DNA of 64,000 nt from Candidatus Nitrotoga arctica (lineage in GTDB: Bacteria > Pseudomonadota > Gammaproteobacteria > Burkholderiales > Gallionellaceae). The notes under the pieces were generated by a model. It was not told the DNA's origin. It did no database searches and was given only the letters and a program-made list of their open reading frames with translations. The stretch's first letter is position 1, and each line of letters starts with the position of its first letter. This document shows, piece by piece, positions 19,201 through 27,222 of the stretch. Location of the stretch: positions 1,612,001 to 1,676,000 of the forward strand of contig NZ_OU912926.1 in NCBI RefSeq assembly GCF_918378365.1, written 5' to 3'. The position numbers and the translations under genes are program-made.

Positions 19201-19456
19201 CCAGATGGGTGCCCGTTGCTGCGGCAATCCCAAGATTTCTGCCTTGGGCAATATTGCAGGGCTGGGATATCACGCGTAGCAGACCCTGGGCAGCGTACTC
19301 CATCAGAATCTCGCGTGTGCCATCCGTGCTGGCTCCATCAACGATCAGAATTTCGTCGGGCATGTGACTTTGCGCCAGCAAGGAAGCAACGAACGAGCGG
19401 ATAGTATTGGCTTCGTTACGTACCGTGGCGATGAGGGTAAAGCGTAGTTCAGCCAT
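16229..19456 (-). CDS. GT2 glycosyltransferase - membrane - sulfatase-like (alkaline phosphatase superfamily) fusion protein
   Basis: This 1075-residue protein joins three parts. Residues 1-235 form a GT2 glycosyltransferase (FTLIATVRNEANTIRSF, IVDGASTDGT, VTDAGCRVD). Residues about 240-560 carry several membrane helices. Residues about 580-1060 form a sulfatase/phosphotransferase domain with the metal-binding NILMIGSDTLRAD near 585 and VYSDHGMEFFEHE near 870. At the usual Cys of the C-x-P-x-R sulfatase motif there is Thr (ARTAPSLISLMTG, about residue 635). This suggests a Thr nucleophile as in phosphoethanolamine or glycerol-phosphate transferases, not a formylglycine sulfatase. Its ATG overlaps the likely ancestral stop of the broken GT2 gene upstream (ATGGCTGA). 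It could both extend and decorate a glycan; this is inference. Confidence 0.85.
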   Translation of the reverse strand: MAELRFTLIATVRNEANTIRSFVASLLAQSHMPDEILIVDGASTDGTREILMEYAAQGLLRVISQPCNIAQGRNLGIAAATGTHLAVTDAGCRVDMDWLAKIAQRFHSEPAPDVVAGNFHFETHTPFEVAVVRATFQPNREGTQAARYFPSSRSVAFSKAAWEKAGGYPEWLYAAEDTLFNIRMRQLGCRFVFCRDAIVRWRPRETWRALARQRINFSRGNARVGIGTAGYLTNLRVHGAITLLLVAGLWFFPLAAAALALFGWHIHKRLWSQVVATTPPDNWRMRLRVLVVMEFVRVVTLYGFLQGRWDRISHPVYIHQQTQYMGVASVDDLDFSDSPKKYRKKKLNIPLDRSILLIVALAISTVTCGLIACYTSSSTLWAGGVLPALFVASVGSVALLAKSLIDFSQTGPHIQKEVLIYYRHYTLFALARLFAWAFFIMLFTGSAGVLLYYMLTVSLGGEWSSDLATLAAVLGILGAVMLQFIRKLRFNPGLLVASMHYRISRFYGLWRWMTPERIYLMQVACISATLLLLIATSLQLIKLNLMTDLIALWSAALFFSGTITWAAWLPEARPPRRTPERAANTPPNILMIGSDTLRADRLGTLGYRRALTPNIDQLAELGVLFANCYVPCARTAPSLISLMTGTWPHTHGIRDNFNADDVTRLKVDALPHLLKAHGYRTAAISDWCGGDMGKFSFGFDYADLPEDQWNLKYLIRQGPKDLRLFLSLFTHNRLGRLMLPEIYYLGGMPLTQPMGKYARHLVSRLADSAQPFFLNVFYSTTHPPFASEWPWYTRFADPAYNGESKFAMARLTDPFEIIRRQGAPKEEFDLDQIIDLYDGCVAEFDDEVGKMICHLKDCGLADNTIVVVYSDHGMEFFEHETWGQGNSAVGDFSSRIPLLIRDPRKPACGKINQVIRSIDVAPTLLELAGLTIPDSMEGVSLADLVRGEKHDLGLPAFNETGIWITDMPGMHEDHLRYPNLLELLEVSNKASGTLAIKPQYHDIVFQAKDRMIRIGRWKLVYQPVVGGALYKLFDLETDLTCQHNLIADKPELAEAMKRQLLAWVGKNAQAGECLD

Positions 19457-20406
19457 GTTTAGCGATCTTGGTGTTTCGCGTTAATCGATGGCGCTGATGC
19501 AATCCCTTTATCAGCCCGAAGGCATGGGTCACATTCATCGCCTGGCGCAGGCTTTCAGGCTGGTTCAAGAGCAGCATGGCAATGGCTTTGATATTGTGCG
19601 AGGCGGCTTGGCCAAACAGGAAGGGGGAATGCTAAACAGCGTTCGCATATACTCAGGCAGTTCATGCAAGCCCTTGCGGGTACCTGCCTGATGATGCAAG
19701 CGTAAAAAATAACGTCGGTTCAGGCGCCGCGGTTCCACGCCATGCAATACCGCCATATCCAGACGGTGGCGGATACGGGCACCCATACTTAACAGGCGCT
19801 GGAACATTACTACGACTTCCCCCCCTCCGAAAGCAGCGCCTTCCGGGTTGTAGCGTTTGTCGAAGCGCAGACTGGGATCGTTACGAAACAGGCGCATGTC
19901 GTAGGCGACGTTACCGGTCCAGATGGGGGTGCTGTGGTTGGTGATCCCGAATGGTGTCGGGCTGTGGTTCACTTCGGCCAGGAAGCCAAGCAGGTCATCG
20001 CTCAGCCAGGCCGGGCGGCCATGGCGGGTGAAATCCACCTCCACACGTCCACCGGCACATTGCGCCCTCTCATTGACAATGGCGTTTTGGGCCGCATTCA
20101 GCACCCCGTTTAACGGGAATTCGTCGTCATCCATGAATCAAAATGTCGCTATCCAGCGCCTCCTCGATGGGCCAGTTGCGGGCCGGGACGAAACTCTGGG
20201 CGGGTCTCGATGACGAAGCGCAGAGGATCGCCCAGCCGGGCGGCCAGGTTTTCCAGGATGGCGCGGGTGTTGTCCTTGCTGTTGTTGTTGACGGCCAGGA
20301 TTTCAAAGGGTACCGGACAATTCTGAGTGCACATGGCAGTTACTAGTTTTTCTAGGCGATTGGCGCGATTGTGGACGCAGATCGGGATGGTGAGCAGCGG
20401 GGTCAA
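19450..20406 (-). pseudogene. Glycosyltransferase family 2, disrupted by three frameshifts
   Basis: Pieces of one GT2 enzyme lie in three frames. The first piece starts at a TTG overlapping the upstream stop (TTGA) and reads TIPICVHNRANRLEKL, then ILAVNNNSKDNT. It runs off frame near 20180 at a C/G-rich run. A short stretch (NWPIEEALDSDIL) then continues in a second frame. The metal motif MDDDEFPLNG resumes in another frame at about 20134. Near 19625, a C-run that appears one base short shifts the frame again; the last part (FLFGQAASHNIKA, then HAFGLIKGLHQRHR) ends at 19450, overlapping the next start. Conserved couplings at both ends suggest recent decay. Sequencing error in homopolymers is the alternative. 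Confidence 0.75.
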
Positions 20407-21320
20407 GATGAACGCGATCGGTATAGGCCTTGCATCAGGCCGAGAAAATGGCACACTACCATTTCCCGGTTGAATGCTTCATCCCGGGGCTGGGTCATAT
20501 GTCCCCACAGCATGCGCACCACGGCTCGGAGAAACTGGGGAAAAACATACAGAGGGATATTGAGCAGGCGGCGCTCACCCGCAATGTTTTTGCTTTGTGC
20601 GATGTTGCGGCTGGTTTGAAAACGCCAGCGACGGAAGTAGCGCTTGGTCAGACGGAAGCTCTCCACCTTGTGGCGCACACGGGACTGACCGAGAAACATG
20701 GACTTGAGACCCGCTGACAGGATGCGCTCGAAAAGTTCGATATCCTCTCCGCTGGCAAGCACCTTGCCCTTGCGTCCACGACTGGTGTCGAAACCGCCCA
20801 CCTTTTGGATCACCTCGCGGCGGAAGGCCATGTTGGCGCCGTAGGGCGCCTGGGAAGGTGAGGTGATGTCGTAATCATCGCTGCGTTCCGTACGGACAGC
20901 GAGAAAGCCATGGAAGCGCTCAGTCAGCCAGCCGGGAGGCGGCACTTCCCAGATGGGGGCAATGTAGCCGCCACAGGCATCGGCGCTGTATTGCTCTAGT
21001 CCGGCCAAGGTCACTTCCATCCAGTCCGATTCGGGCAGCACGTCGTCGTCAGTGAAGAGCAGGATATCGCCCTGCGCGGCGGCAATGCCATGGTTGCGTG
21101 CGTGGGACAGCCCCTGCTCGCCTTCGAATTCATAGCGGAGCAGCGGCCATTCGCGCTGAAATTCTGCGATCACCTGTTGAGTGTGATCATTCGAGTTATT
21201 GTCTACCACGATGACTTCCCACTCGCGTCTGGCCACTGGTTGTTGAGCCTTGAGCGCACGCAGGGTGTCGCGCAGCGATTCCCCGCGGTTGTAGGTACAG
21301 ACGATGACAGAGGCATCCAT
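20403..21320 (-). CDS. Glycosyltransferase family 2 protein
   Basis: A 305-residue GT-A fold glycosyltransferase. It begins MDASVIVCTYNRGESLRDTL, has IVVDNNSNDHTQQV near residue 40 and the triple-Asp metal motif LLFTDDDVLPESDW near residue 93. Its C-terminus (HFLGLMQGLYRS) is like that of the broken GT2 gene downstream, so the two are probably paralogues made by duplication. The stop overlaps the next start (TTGA) and the upstream deacetylase ends 2 bp before its ATG. The base composition here looks more GC-rich than in the genes around 25000-35000. Donor and acceptor are unknown. Confidence 0.9.
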   Translation of the reverse strand: MDASVIVCTYNRGESLRDTLRALKAQQPVARREWEVIVVDNNSNDHTQQVIAEFQREWPLLRYEFEGEQGLSHARNHGIAAAQGDILLFTDDDVLPESDWMEVTLAGLEQYSADACGGYIAPIWEVPPPGWLTERFHGFLAVRTERSDDYDITSPSQAPYGANMAFRREVIQKVGGFDTSRGRKGKVLASGEDIELFERILSAGLKSMFLGQSRVRHKVESFRLTKRYFRRWRFQTSRNIAQSKNIAGERRLLNIPLYVFPQFLRAVVRMLWGHMTQPRDEAFNREMVVCHFLGLMQGLYRSRSS

Positions 21321-21322
21321 TA

Positions 21323-22102
21323 TTAGTTTAATCGCAGAATTCGGTGCAAGTAATAACGCATCAGATGCGTCAAGCTGCCGTCATTGGTCCCCAGACGAAT
21401 CTTGCGCAGCAGCATGGCCGGGGTGTCGGTTCCAAACACATCCAATCGGCGGATTTGATAGGCGCTCACTGTCGGCCGGTTGAAACCGGATTCTACCGAA
21501 AAAGCGGTGGTGAAACCTGCACGCTGGGCAGCGTTGCGGACGGCTTCGTTGTGACGGCCATAGGGGTACGCAAGATACACCGGGGCTTGACCGCAGATGT
21601 CTGTGATCAGAACGCGCGAATCGCGTAAATCCTGTTCCAGTGCCGACGTTTCCAGTTTAGTCAGGTCGTGGTGCAGCAACGAATGCGAGTGCAGGCTGAA
21701 GCCCTGCGCGGAAAGACTGCGCAGTTGTGCCGCATTCATCAACGGATGGGGGAGCATGGGTTCTTCAGTGGTGACTTCCCAGTCACTTTGCCCGCCTAGC
21801 TTGCCAGCTACCAGAAACACCGTTGCGGGCCACTCCAATTTTTTCAGGGTGGGCGCTGCGAAATCGAACACACCGGTGAATCCGTCATCAAAAGTCAGCA
21901 CGAAGGAATTCTCTGGTAACGATTTTTCACCACGCCGCCAAGCGTCGAAATCTTCAATGCTGACGGCGCACCAGCTTGCACGGGCCAGTGCCTGCATCTG
22001 GGCAGAAAAATGCTCCGGGCGAATGCAATAGATGTCGCGTGGGTGTTCCGGCTCACCCACGCGGTGGTACATGAGAATGGGGATACGTTGAGCCGTGTCC
22101 AT
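21323..22102 (-). CDS. Polysaccharide deacetylase (NodB domain)
   Basis: A 259-residue carbohydrate esterase family 4-type protein. It opens with IPILMYHRVGEPEHP and has the catalytic-base motif VLTFDDGFTG near residue 70. Histidine metal ligands are in FSLHSHSLLHHDLTKL near residue 140, and YLAYPYGRHNEAV is the usual third motif. Such enzymes remove N- or O-acetyl groups from sugars. No signal peptide is visible, so it may act in the cytoplasm on lipid-linked intermediates, as seen for similar proteins in exopolysaccharide clusters. Its ATG overlaps the stop of the upstream GT2 gene by one base. Confidence 0.9.
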   Translation of the reverse strand: MDTAQRIPILMYHRVGEPEHPRDIYCIRPEHFSAQMQALARASWCAVSIEDFDAWRRGEKSLPENSFVLTFDDGFTGVFDFAAPTLKKLEWPATVFLVAGKLGGQSDWEVTTEEPMLPHPLMNAAQLRSLSAQGFSLHSHSLLHHDLTKLETSALEQDLRDSRVLITDICGQAPVYLAYPYGRHNEAVRNAAQRAGFTTAFSVESGFNRPTVSAYQIRRLDVFGTDTPAMLLRKIRLGTNDGSLTHLMRYYLHRILRLN

Positions 22103-23034
22103 CAGAAATTGAACCTTTTTTTGGCCGCGAGGATAGCGCGATGGACACTTAGCGGCAGCAGGCTGGGAAGCATGCGCAATTTGGCAGAAAGCGAGCCGTG
22201 CCCTGTGAGTAGGGTCTTGCGGAAAATAGGTCGCACATTTTTGAGGTCACCCTGCCAGTGCAGGGCATTGCCTTGCTGGATCAGCTTATCCCAAGTGAGG
22301 GATTCAATCTTGCCTGGCCCCAGTTGCCTGACGATTTGGGGATGTCGACGAAGAAACATCTCTTTCGCCCTGAAGGTATCGAGCGCGGCAAGCGCCAGAT
22401 TGTGTGTGGCCTGCAGGCCATTGTGGTGTCGGTACTGGGCCAGCACCTCTGGCACGCGGATGATGGAACCAATGGCGGACACCTCCATCCACAGAAGATA
22501 ATCCTCGGCAATGGTGAGCTGGGTGTTGAATCCACCTGCCTGGACAATGGCTGCATGCCGGGTGAGGCAGGCATGGATGGGCCAGCGGCAGCCCTCCAGC
22601 AGGGCGGCGGTCTTGCCCGGGTTTTCGTAATCAGGCGGGACGAACGGTTCGCCACGTAATCCGGGCAAACCCAGGTTCTGCCAGCCACAATAAGCGAGAA
22701 CGACCTTGGAATCAGAAGCAAGTGCCATGTGCATTTTCTCAAGGAATTCAGCGCTCCAAGTATCGTCGCTGTCGAGAAAGGCGATGAAGGCACCACGCGC
22801 TTCCCTTAGCCCTAGGTTGCGCGCGCGGCTTACGCCGCGTTCCGGCAGGGTAAGCACCCTGAGGCGGGGGTCGTTAACCGAGCCGAGAATTTCAGACGTG
22901 CGATCGGTGGAGCCGTTGTCCACTACGATAAGTTCAAAATCGTTAAAAGTCTGCACCAGCACACTGTCGATGGTTGCCTGAATATGTCGCTCGCCGTTGA
23001 GGCAGGGCATGATGATAGAGACGATGGGGATCAT
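22102..23034 (-). CDS. Glycosyltransferase family 2 protein
   Basis: A 310-residue GT-A glycosyltransferase. VSIIMPCLNGERHIQATID is at the N-terminus, IVVDNGSTDRTSEIL near residue 40 and the metal motif FLDSDDTWSAEFLEKM near residue 90. ATG 23034 is chosen because it overlaps the stop of the upstream deacetylase remnant (ATGA) and leaves the family's N-terminus; a start at 23097 would give 21 residues without homology. The C-terminal 100 residues are helical and basic, as in many polysaccharide GT2 enzymes. Specificity is not readable. Confidence 0.9.
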   Translation of the reverse strand: MIPIVSIIMPCLNGERHIQATIDSVLVQTFNDFELIVVDNGSTDRTSEILGSVNDPRLRVLTLPERGVSRARNLGLREARGAFIAFLDSDDTWSAEFLEKMHMALASDSKVVLAYCGWQNLGLPGLRGEPFVPPDYENPGKTAALLEGCRWPIHACLTRHAAIVQAGGFNTQLTIAEDYLLWMEVSAIGSIIRVPEVLAQYRHHNGLQATHNLALAALDTFRAKEMFLRRHPQIVRQLGPGKIESLTWDKLIQQGNALHWQGDLKNVRPIFRKTLLTGHGSLSAKLRMLPSLLPLSVHRAILAAKKRFNF

Positions 23035-23384
23035 GTTGTCCGCCCCTTCATGCGGGAAGTTACACGCTGCAAGGCGTAGCGTGAGACGGCGTGCCAAGAA
23101 ACATCATTGCTGCCGAAGTAGGGTTTACGAGCCAAACTGCTGGTTGTGTCTGTGTTGAACACAGTCAGGTGACACAGTTGTGGGGGGGCGGTGCCACCGC
23201 GCAATGCCCAACTGGTGTGGGTGGTGCAGATAGGACAATAGCCGACCTCGCGCACTGTATTTACGCAGCGCCCGTCCCAAGCGCCGTAAGGATAGGCGAA
23301 ACTGGATATTTCGCTGCCTAGCAGCCTGTCGGGCATCCCGTTAAATCCATCAACAACTCGAAGTTGACGAGCAAATTTGATCAT
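23031..23384 (-). pseudogene. Polysaccharide deacetylase, 5'-truncated remnant
   Basis: The 117-residue frame carries only the C-terminal third of a NodB-type deacetylase: ISSFAYPYGAWDGRCV, then VREVGYCPICTTHTSW and a PPQLCHLTVFNTDT segment. The TFDDG base and the HxxxH metal motif, which lie N-terminal in the family, are absent, and the 200 bp upstream hold nothing like them. It therefore cannot be an active deacetylase. The stop still overlaps the start of the next GT2 gene (ATGA), showing that the fragment was once part of the operon. A deletion probably removed its 5' part and whatever preceded it. Confidence 0.7.
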
Positions 23385-23585
23385 CGTTTAGTATGTTGTA
23401 TTTTCAGTTGTCTATCAAATTGTTTTTCAGGCTCTTAGAACGGTCATTGCTGTCGTAGATTACTGTTTTGCCTCTCTGTTCTACCCTGCTAACACAAACA
23501 TTCGTTTCAAATTCCACGCCATCCGATAGGAGATGGCTATGGGCGTTGAGTACAGGTATTCAAGACGATGCCAACGGATAGTATT

Positions 23586-24728
23586 TTAATTTGCATCGTT
23601 GTCTTTCCGCCAAGTGCTCCATTTCCACTTTATGTAATTTGCCAAGCTTGATTGCTTTAGAGCACGTCGATAGCTGCTAACGCATCTGGCAAGTGTAAAC
23701 AAGGCATTGTTATCCATGAACTCGCGTGAATAGAGCGAGCGACTGTGGTTAGACCACGAAAACTTGTAAGGCTCCGCGCCGTAACCAAAATCGATTTCGT
23801 GCAGATCATTGGCTAGACAATGATCTATTAGCAAAGCAAGATGAACAACACCGGGAGAATACTTTTGTACTTGGGTAGTATACGTTGGCTTTAACCAAAG
23901 CAATGAGCCTCTATGAACGAAGCCGAAATGCCAGTGCCACACCTTATCTCCAACTACTAGGCGGCTGAAGTGCAGCTTGCCGAGCTGCTGCGCGATGTCT
24001 GCCAGGTCTTTGTAAAACATTCGCACTTCAAGGACTTTGAAAAAATGAGGTTTATCATCCGTACCCCATTGATTTTCATAGGTGACGAACATTTGTTCCA
24101 GGGCGCTGGCTACATCAATATCCGTGATTATCTCTAGGGACACGGTCCCAAGTTTCTCTGCCTGTCGGATGCTCCTGCGTACATTTCCGCGATGTGATGC
24201 ACCACAGTTCTGTAAAACCTGCTCCAAGGTTTGCCCGGGTTCGAAAGGCAGGAAGGGTGCCACTGGATCTGGCTTTCCCGGCTCTACAGTCGTGCCTGAG
24301 TGTGTCTCAAATAGTCGATAGGCCGCAAGCTGGCCTAACTTTGGGAATACTGCTGTAGCAGATTGGTACAATGCAGACCAAAAAGTATCCCAATCTTCTG
24401 CCTGCATAGTCACGCCGAGAGGCAAGGGGTTTTGATAATCAAAATGCAATAGGCCGCCAATAGGTTCAACAATTGTCCGCATCAAACCAAATAGCAGTGT
24501 CTCTCTAGCATAAAGCAAATACAAGATTTCGTGATTGGCATTATCGCTAGCGTGTATAAGAAAGGGTCTGCGTCCCTCGGCGGCGGCAATGGTACGCTCC
24601 CAACTACAGGCAAATTGCCTGCACTGCCAAATATCACCGTATAACTCAAAGGCTGTATCCCAGCGTGCGGCAAGGGCTGCATCCGCTGCATGTGCACCTC
24701 CCTCGATCCATTCAACCTGCCAACTCAT
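23586..24728 (-). CDS. GNAT-type acyltransferase, BioF2-like (FemAB/CelD-related)
   Basis: A 380-residue protein of the BioF2-like acetyltransferase family (Acetyltransf_6), found widely in polysaccharide and exosortase-linked clusters. The recognisable core is the C-terminal half: LQNCGASHRGNVRRSIRQAE near residue 185, FSRLVVGDKVWHWHFGF near 265 and EIDFGYGAEPYKFSW near 325, the last being the family's hallmark. It probably transfers an acyl or aminoacyl group to a sugar or cell-wall precursor in the cytoplasm. It stands alone between short gaps, with a 200-bp gap to the deacetylase remnant and a 45-bp gap to the WbsX gene upstream. Confidence 0.8.
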   Translation of the reverse strand: MSWQVEWIEGGAHAADAALAARWDTAFELYGDIWQCRQFACSWERTIAAAEGRRPFLIHASDNANHEILYLLYARETLLFGLMRTIVEPIGGLLHFDYQNPLPLGVTMQAEDWDTFWSALYQSATAVFPKLGQLAAYRLFETHSGTTVEPGKPDPVAPFLPFEPGQTLEQVLQNCGASHRGNVRRSIRQAEKLGTVSLEIITDIDVASALEQMFVTYENQWGTDDKPHFFKVLEVRMFYKDLADIAQQLGKLHFSRLVVGDKVWHWHFGFVHRGSLLWLKPTYTTQVQKYSPGVVHLALLIDHCLANDLHEIDFGYGAEPYKFSWSNHSRSLYSREFMDNNALFTLARCVSSYRRALKQSSLANYIKWKWSTWRKDNDAN

Positions 24729-24773
24729 AGCAGTTCAGATGACGCTGTTAATGACCCATTTCGCAACGCAAGT

Positions 24774-25835
24774 TTATTTTGCACGGAGCTCATCTCGCAG
24801 TACCTCAAGATATTGTTTTCCAAATTTCAGATCCGGTTCTAAGTGGTTACCTTCCGCCCACTCGTTCCACGCTTTAATGAATAGCAGGCGCTGTTCGGCA
24901 GGCTTATCGATGACTATATCTATGGCCTGCTTGATGTGCTCACGAAATAGCTCAGGTGTTGACCCATGAAAAATCAGGCTATTCAACTTGGATCGTGGAC
25001 TATTATCCCAATTTGGAAATGCGCATGGAAACTCCAAGTAATCGATCTTTCCCTTGCGCAACATATGCTTCATTGCGTCTTTATAATCGTAGATTGTAAG
25101 TTGAGATCCTTTCAGCAGTTGATCAAGCTTCCGTAATGGGTAACGCCATGGAATCCTCTTTATTTTACGGGGTGCCTTTTCCAAAATAGCTGCGTCAAAG
25201 TGATGCGGGCGTGGATCCCAATTGTCGTCGTGATTCATGCCAATCAAAAATAGCCCCGGCAGCCCCGCCTTAACGGCCAGTTCTTGCCAGAAATCGGCCA
25301 CCTTCGCCAAATTTGATATTTCAGTCGGCCGGTAGACGACGAGGATAGGCTTGCCATTTACCGTCATATAGCGTGGGTCGAGAAACGCCTTGAGCATTTC
25401 ATTAAAGTTAGCCTCGTAATCCATCCAGCCTGGGTACGTTTGTTCAATTAGAATCTTGTTCGGCGCACCGTGCCATATTCCTGTCCAGGTCTGGTTTGCC
25501 CAACACAGGCAAAAAGGAAAGTCAGGCTGACCTGATTCAAGTACTTCATTGAAGGGCCGTTCGATTATCCGTTTCCCGGCAAACCAGTAGTGATAATAGC
25601 AAAATCCTTCGATACCATATTCTCTCGCCATTCCTGCTTGCGCGATGCGTGTTTCCGGTACGCGTAAATCATAAAATCCCAGGTCGGCAGGAATGTGCGG
25701 TTGGTAGTGGTCGCGGAATAGGGGCTTGGCTTTTGCTGTGTTGGTCCACTCCGTGAAGCCTTTACCCCACCATTCGTCGTTTTCGGGAATAGGATGGTAT
25801 TGTGGAAGATAAAATGCAATCAATCGTACAGTCAT
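24774..25835 (-). CDS. WbsX-like glycan biosynthesis protein (Glyco_trans_WbsX)
   Basis: A 353-residue member of the WbsX family, first described in O-antigen clusters and related in fold to GH99-type enzymes. The hallmark start is LIAFYLPQYHPIPENDEWWG, followed by GFTEWTNTAKAKPLF and the GFCYYHYWFAGKRI segment near residue 77. The conserved FIKAWNEWAEGNHLEPD lies near residue 315. Activity is not well defined in the family; most members are annotated as glycosyltransferases. A second WbsX gene lies at 27223-28479 in the same cluster. The two share most motifs but differ in the middle, so they are likely to act on different linkages. Confidence 0.88.
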   Translation of the reverse strand: MTVRLIAFYLPQYHPIPENDEWWGKGFTEWTNTAKAKPLFRDHYQPHIPADLGFYDLRVPETRIAQAGMAREYGIEGFCYYHYWFAGKRIIERPFNEVLESGQPDFPFCLCWANQTWTGIWHGAPNKILIEQTYPGWMDYEANFNEMLKAFLDPRYMTVNGKPILVVYRPTEISNLAKVADFWQELAVKAGLPGLFLIGMNHDDNWDPRPHHFDAAILEKAPRKIKRIPWRYPLRKLDQLLKGSQLTIYDYKDAMKHMLRKGKIDYLEFPCAFPNWDNSPRSKLNSLIFHGSTPELFREHIKQAIDIVIDKPAEQRLLFIKAWNEWAEGNHLEPDLKFGKQYLEVLRDELRAK

Positions 25836-25981
25836 AACTCGTTTTCAGCCCTTCGCCTGTGCGTTATTTTTTTGTTATTTAGGTAAATGTAGTTCAGTAA
25901 ATCCAACTTTTATTGAGAGAAATAGCAAAGCATGTCATGCCTAATAGGTGCAATACTCCACCCTACACACTGCATTTGTGA

Positions 25982-26002
25982 CCCTCGGTGGATCACCAAG
26001 GG
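25982..26002. terminator. Strong hairpin between WbsX and GT2 genes
   Basis: A 9-bp stem (CCCTCGGTG and CACCAAGGG, one G-T wobble) with a three-base loop lies downstream of the minus-strand GT2 gene that ends at 26053. It lacks a clear run of T on either side, so it is not a textbook Rho-independent terminator. It may slow transcription or stabilise the mRNA end inside the cluster. Confidence 0.35.
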
Positions 26003-26052
26003 ATGTGCATAATCGCCAAGCCTCCCCTCCACCAAGTTGGTATAGCAGCTTT

Positions 26053-27093
26053 TTATTTCTCAGTCCCATCTAACCCTAGCAGAGTTCGGCAATGCCATAC
26101 GATGAGGTGCCATTGACGAAGAAGGCTATATCGTAACGGAACCGAAGAGAGGCCTTTAAAGTGTATCGCGACGTCTTGCCATTCGTTGAGCAAAGAACCG
26201 TCTGGATTTGTGCCATTCCTGGCAGCCCTCTTTGCAAGCCCGTACGCCCATAGCGCTTTACTTCTGAACTGCTGAGCCAAATTAACTGAGAGATACGCCG
26301 CAACTTCTCGGAGTGGCGCATAGCGAGAATTAAACACTGCCTCGTGGAACAATACAAGCCCGTCTAGCACATTCATGCGGTAGTTACGTTGCAGAAGGCT
26401 GCGTGCGCTAACGGAAGCGCCATGAACGCGGAAACTTGCGAGATACTCTGGGACTGGGACGACACCAGCGTGAATTCCCACTCGAACCCAGTACTCTAAG
26501 TCGCACGATACAATCAGGTGCGAATTGAAATTCCCAAATTCCTGAAACACCCGTTTATGCAACATTACCACGGAGGGTTCGCCGATCAGGTTCCTCCCCA
26601 AATTATTCAACACCAGCTCGGAAAATTGCCGAGCAGTTACTGGGGTGGAGTTGGGAAAGAGTCGTTCCACTAGGGCTTTTTCTGCAAGATAGTAGTCTAG
26701 GATAGACTGGGTAGTACCTTCTTCGAAAATGAATTCTCTACGGCAGAAGACAAGCACACTGTCAGGCTGGACCGCGTGCAGCATGCGCTCTAGACACGTT
26801 GGCGCAATCAAATCGTCCTGAAATACGAACTTGATCCACTCACCCTGGGTTAGTTCGATGCAATGATTCCAGTTATGTACCAGTCCTAAATTTCGTTCGT
26901 TGCGCAAGACGCGAATACGACTATCGCGGGTTGCATATTCACTTGCAATCTCGAAAGTAGTATCGGAAGAGCAATCATCCACCACGAGCACTTCGAAATC
27001 GGAATAAGTCTGCGCTCTGACGCTATCGAGGCATTGGGCAAGATATTTTTCGCCGTTGTAGGTCGGGATACATATGCTGATAGAAGGTTTCAT
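26053..27093 (-). CDS. Glycosyltransferase family 2 protein
   Basis: A 346-residue GT-A enzyme. It begins ISICIPTYNGEKYLAQCLDS, has VLVVDDCSSDTTFEI near residue 36 and the acidic pair in FVFQDDLIAPTCLERM near residue 90. The C-terminal half is longer than in the shorter GT2 neighbours and has a LASFRVHGASVSA segment, seen in many enzymes of this type. ATG 27093 is the only good start. It is separated by 217 bp from the WbsX gene downstream and by 129 bp from the WbsX gene upstream, both without other genes. The donor is unknown. Confidence 0.9.
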   Translation of the reverse strand: MKPSISICIPTYNGEKYLAQCLDSVRAQTYSDFEVLVVDDCSSDTTFEIASEYATRDSRIRVLRNERNLGLVHNWNHCIELTQGEWIKFVFQDDLIAPTCLERMLHAVQPDSVLVFCRREFIFEEGTTQSILDYYLAEKALVERLFPNSTPVTARQFSELVLNNLGRNLIGEPSVVMLHKRVFQEFGNFNSHLIVSCDLEYWVRVGIHAGVVPVPEYLASFRVHGASVSARSLLQRNYRMNVLDGLVLFHEAVFNSRYAPLREVAAYLSVNLAQQFRSKALWAYGLAKRAARNGTNPDGSLLNEWQDVAIHFKGLSSVPLRYSLLRQWHLIVWHCRTLLGLDGTEK

Positions 27094-27222
27094 TCGTTAA
27101 GGCAACAGTTGTCTTATTCACAATGATTCAAGTTTGGTATTGTATGCCCCTGCAGAAATAATCCTGTCGCACCAGGGTTTATGCTGCCATGCAAGCACTT
27201 ACTCGTTTGAATAAAGTTGGGT

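Noticed and set aside
18973..19367. Several plus-strand frames opposite the GT2 part of the fusion protein
   Set aside because: They mirror the codon structure of the GC-rich coding strand and have no independent start signals.
16229..19456. Annotation of the fusion's C-terminal domain as a classical sulfatase
   Set aside because: The formylglycine-forming Cys motif C-x-P-x-R is absent; Thr occupies the nucleophile position.
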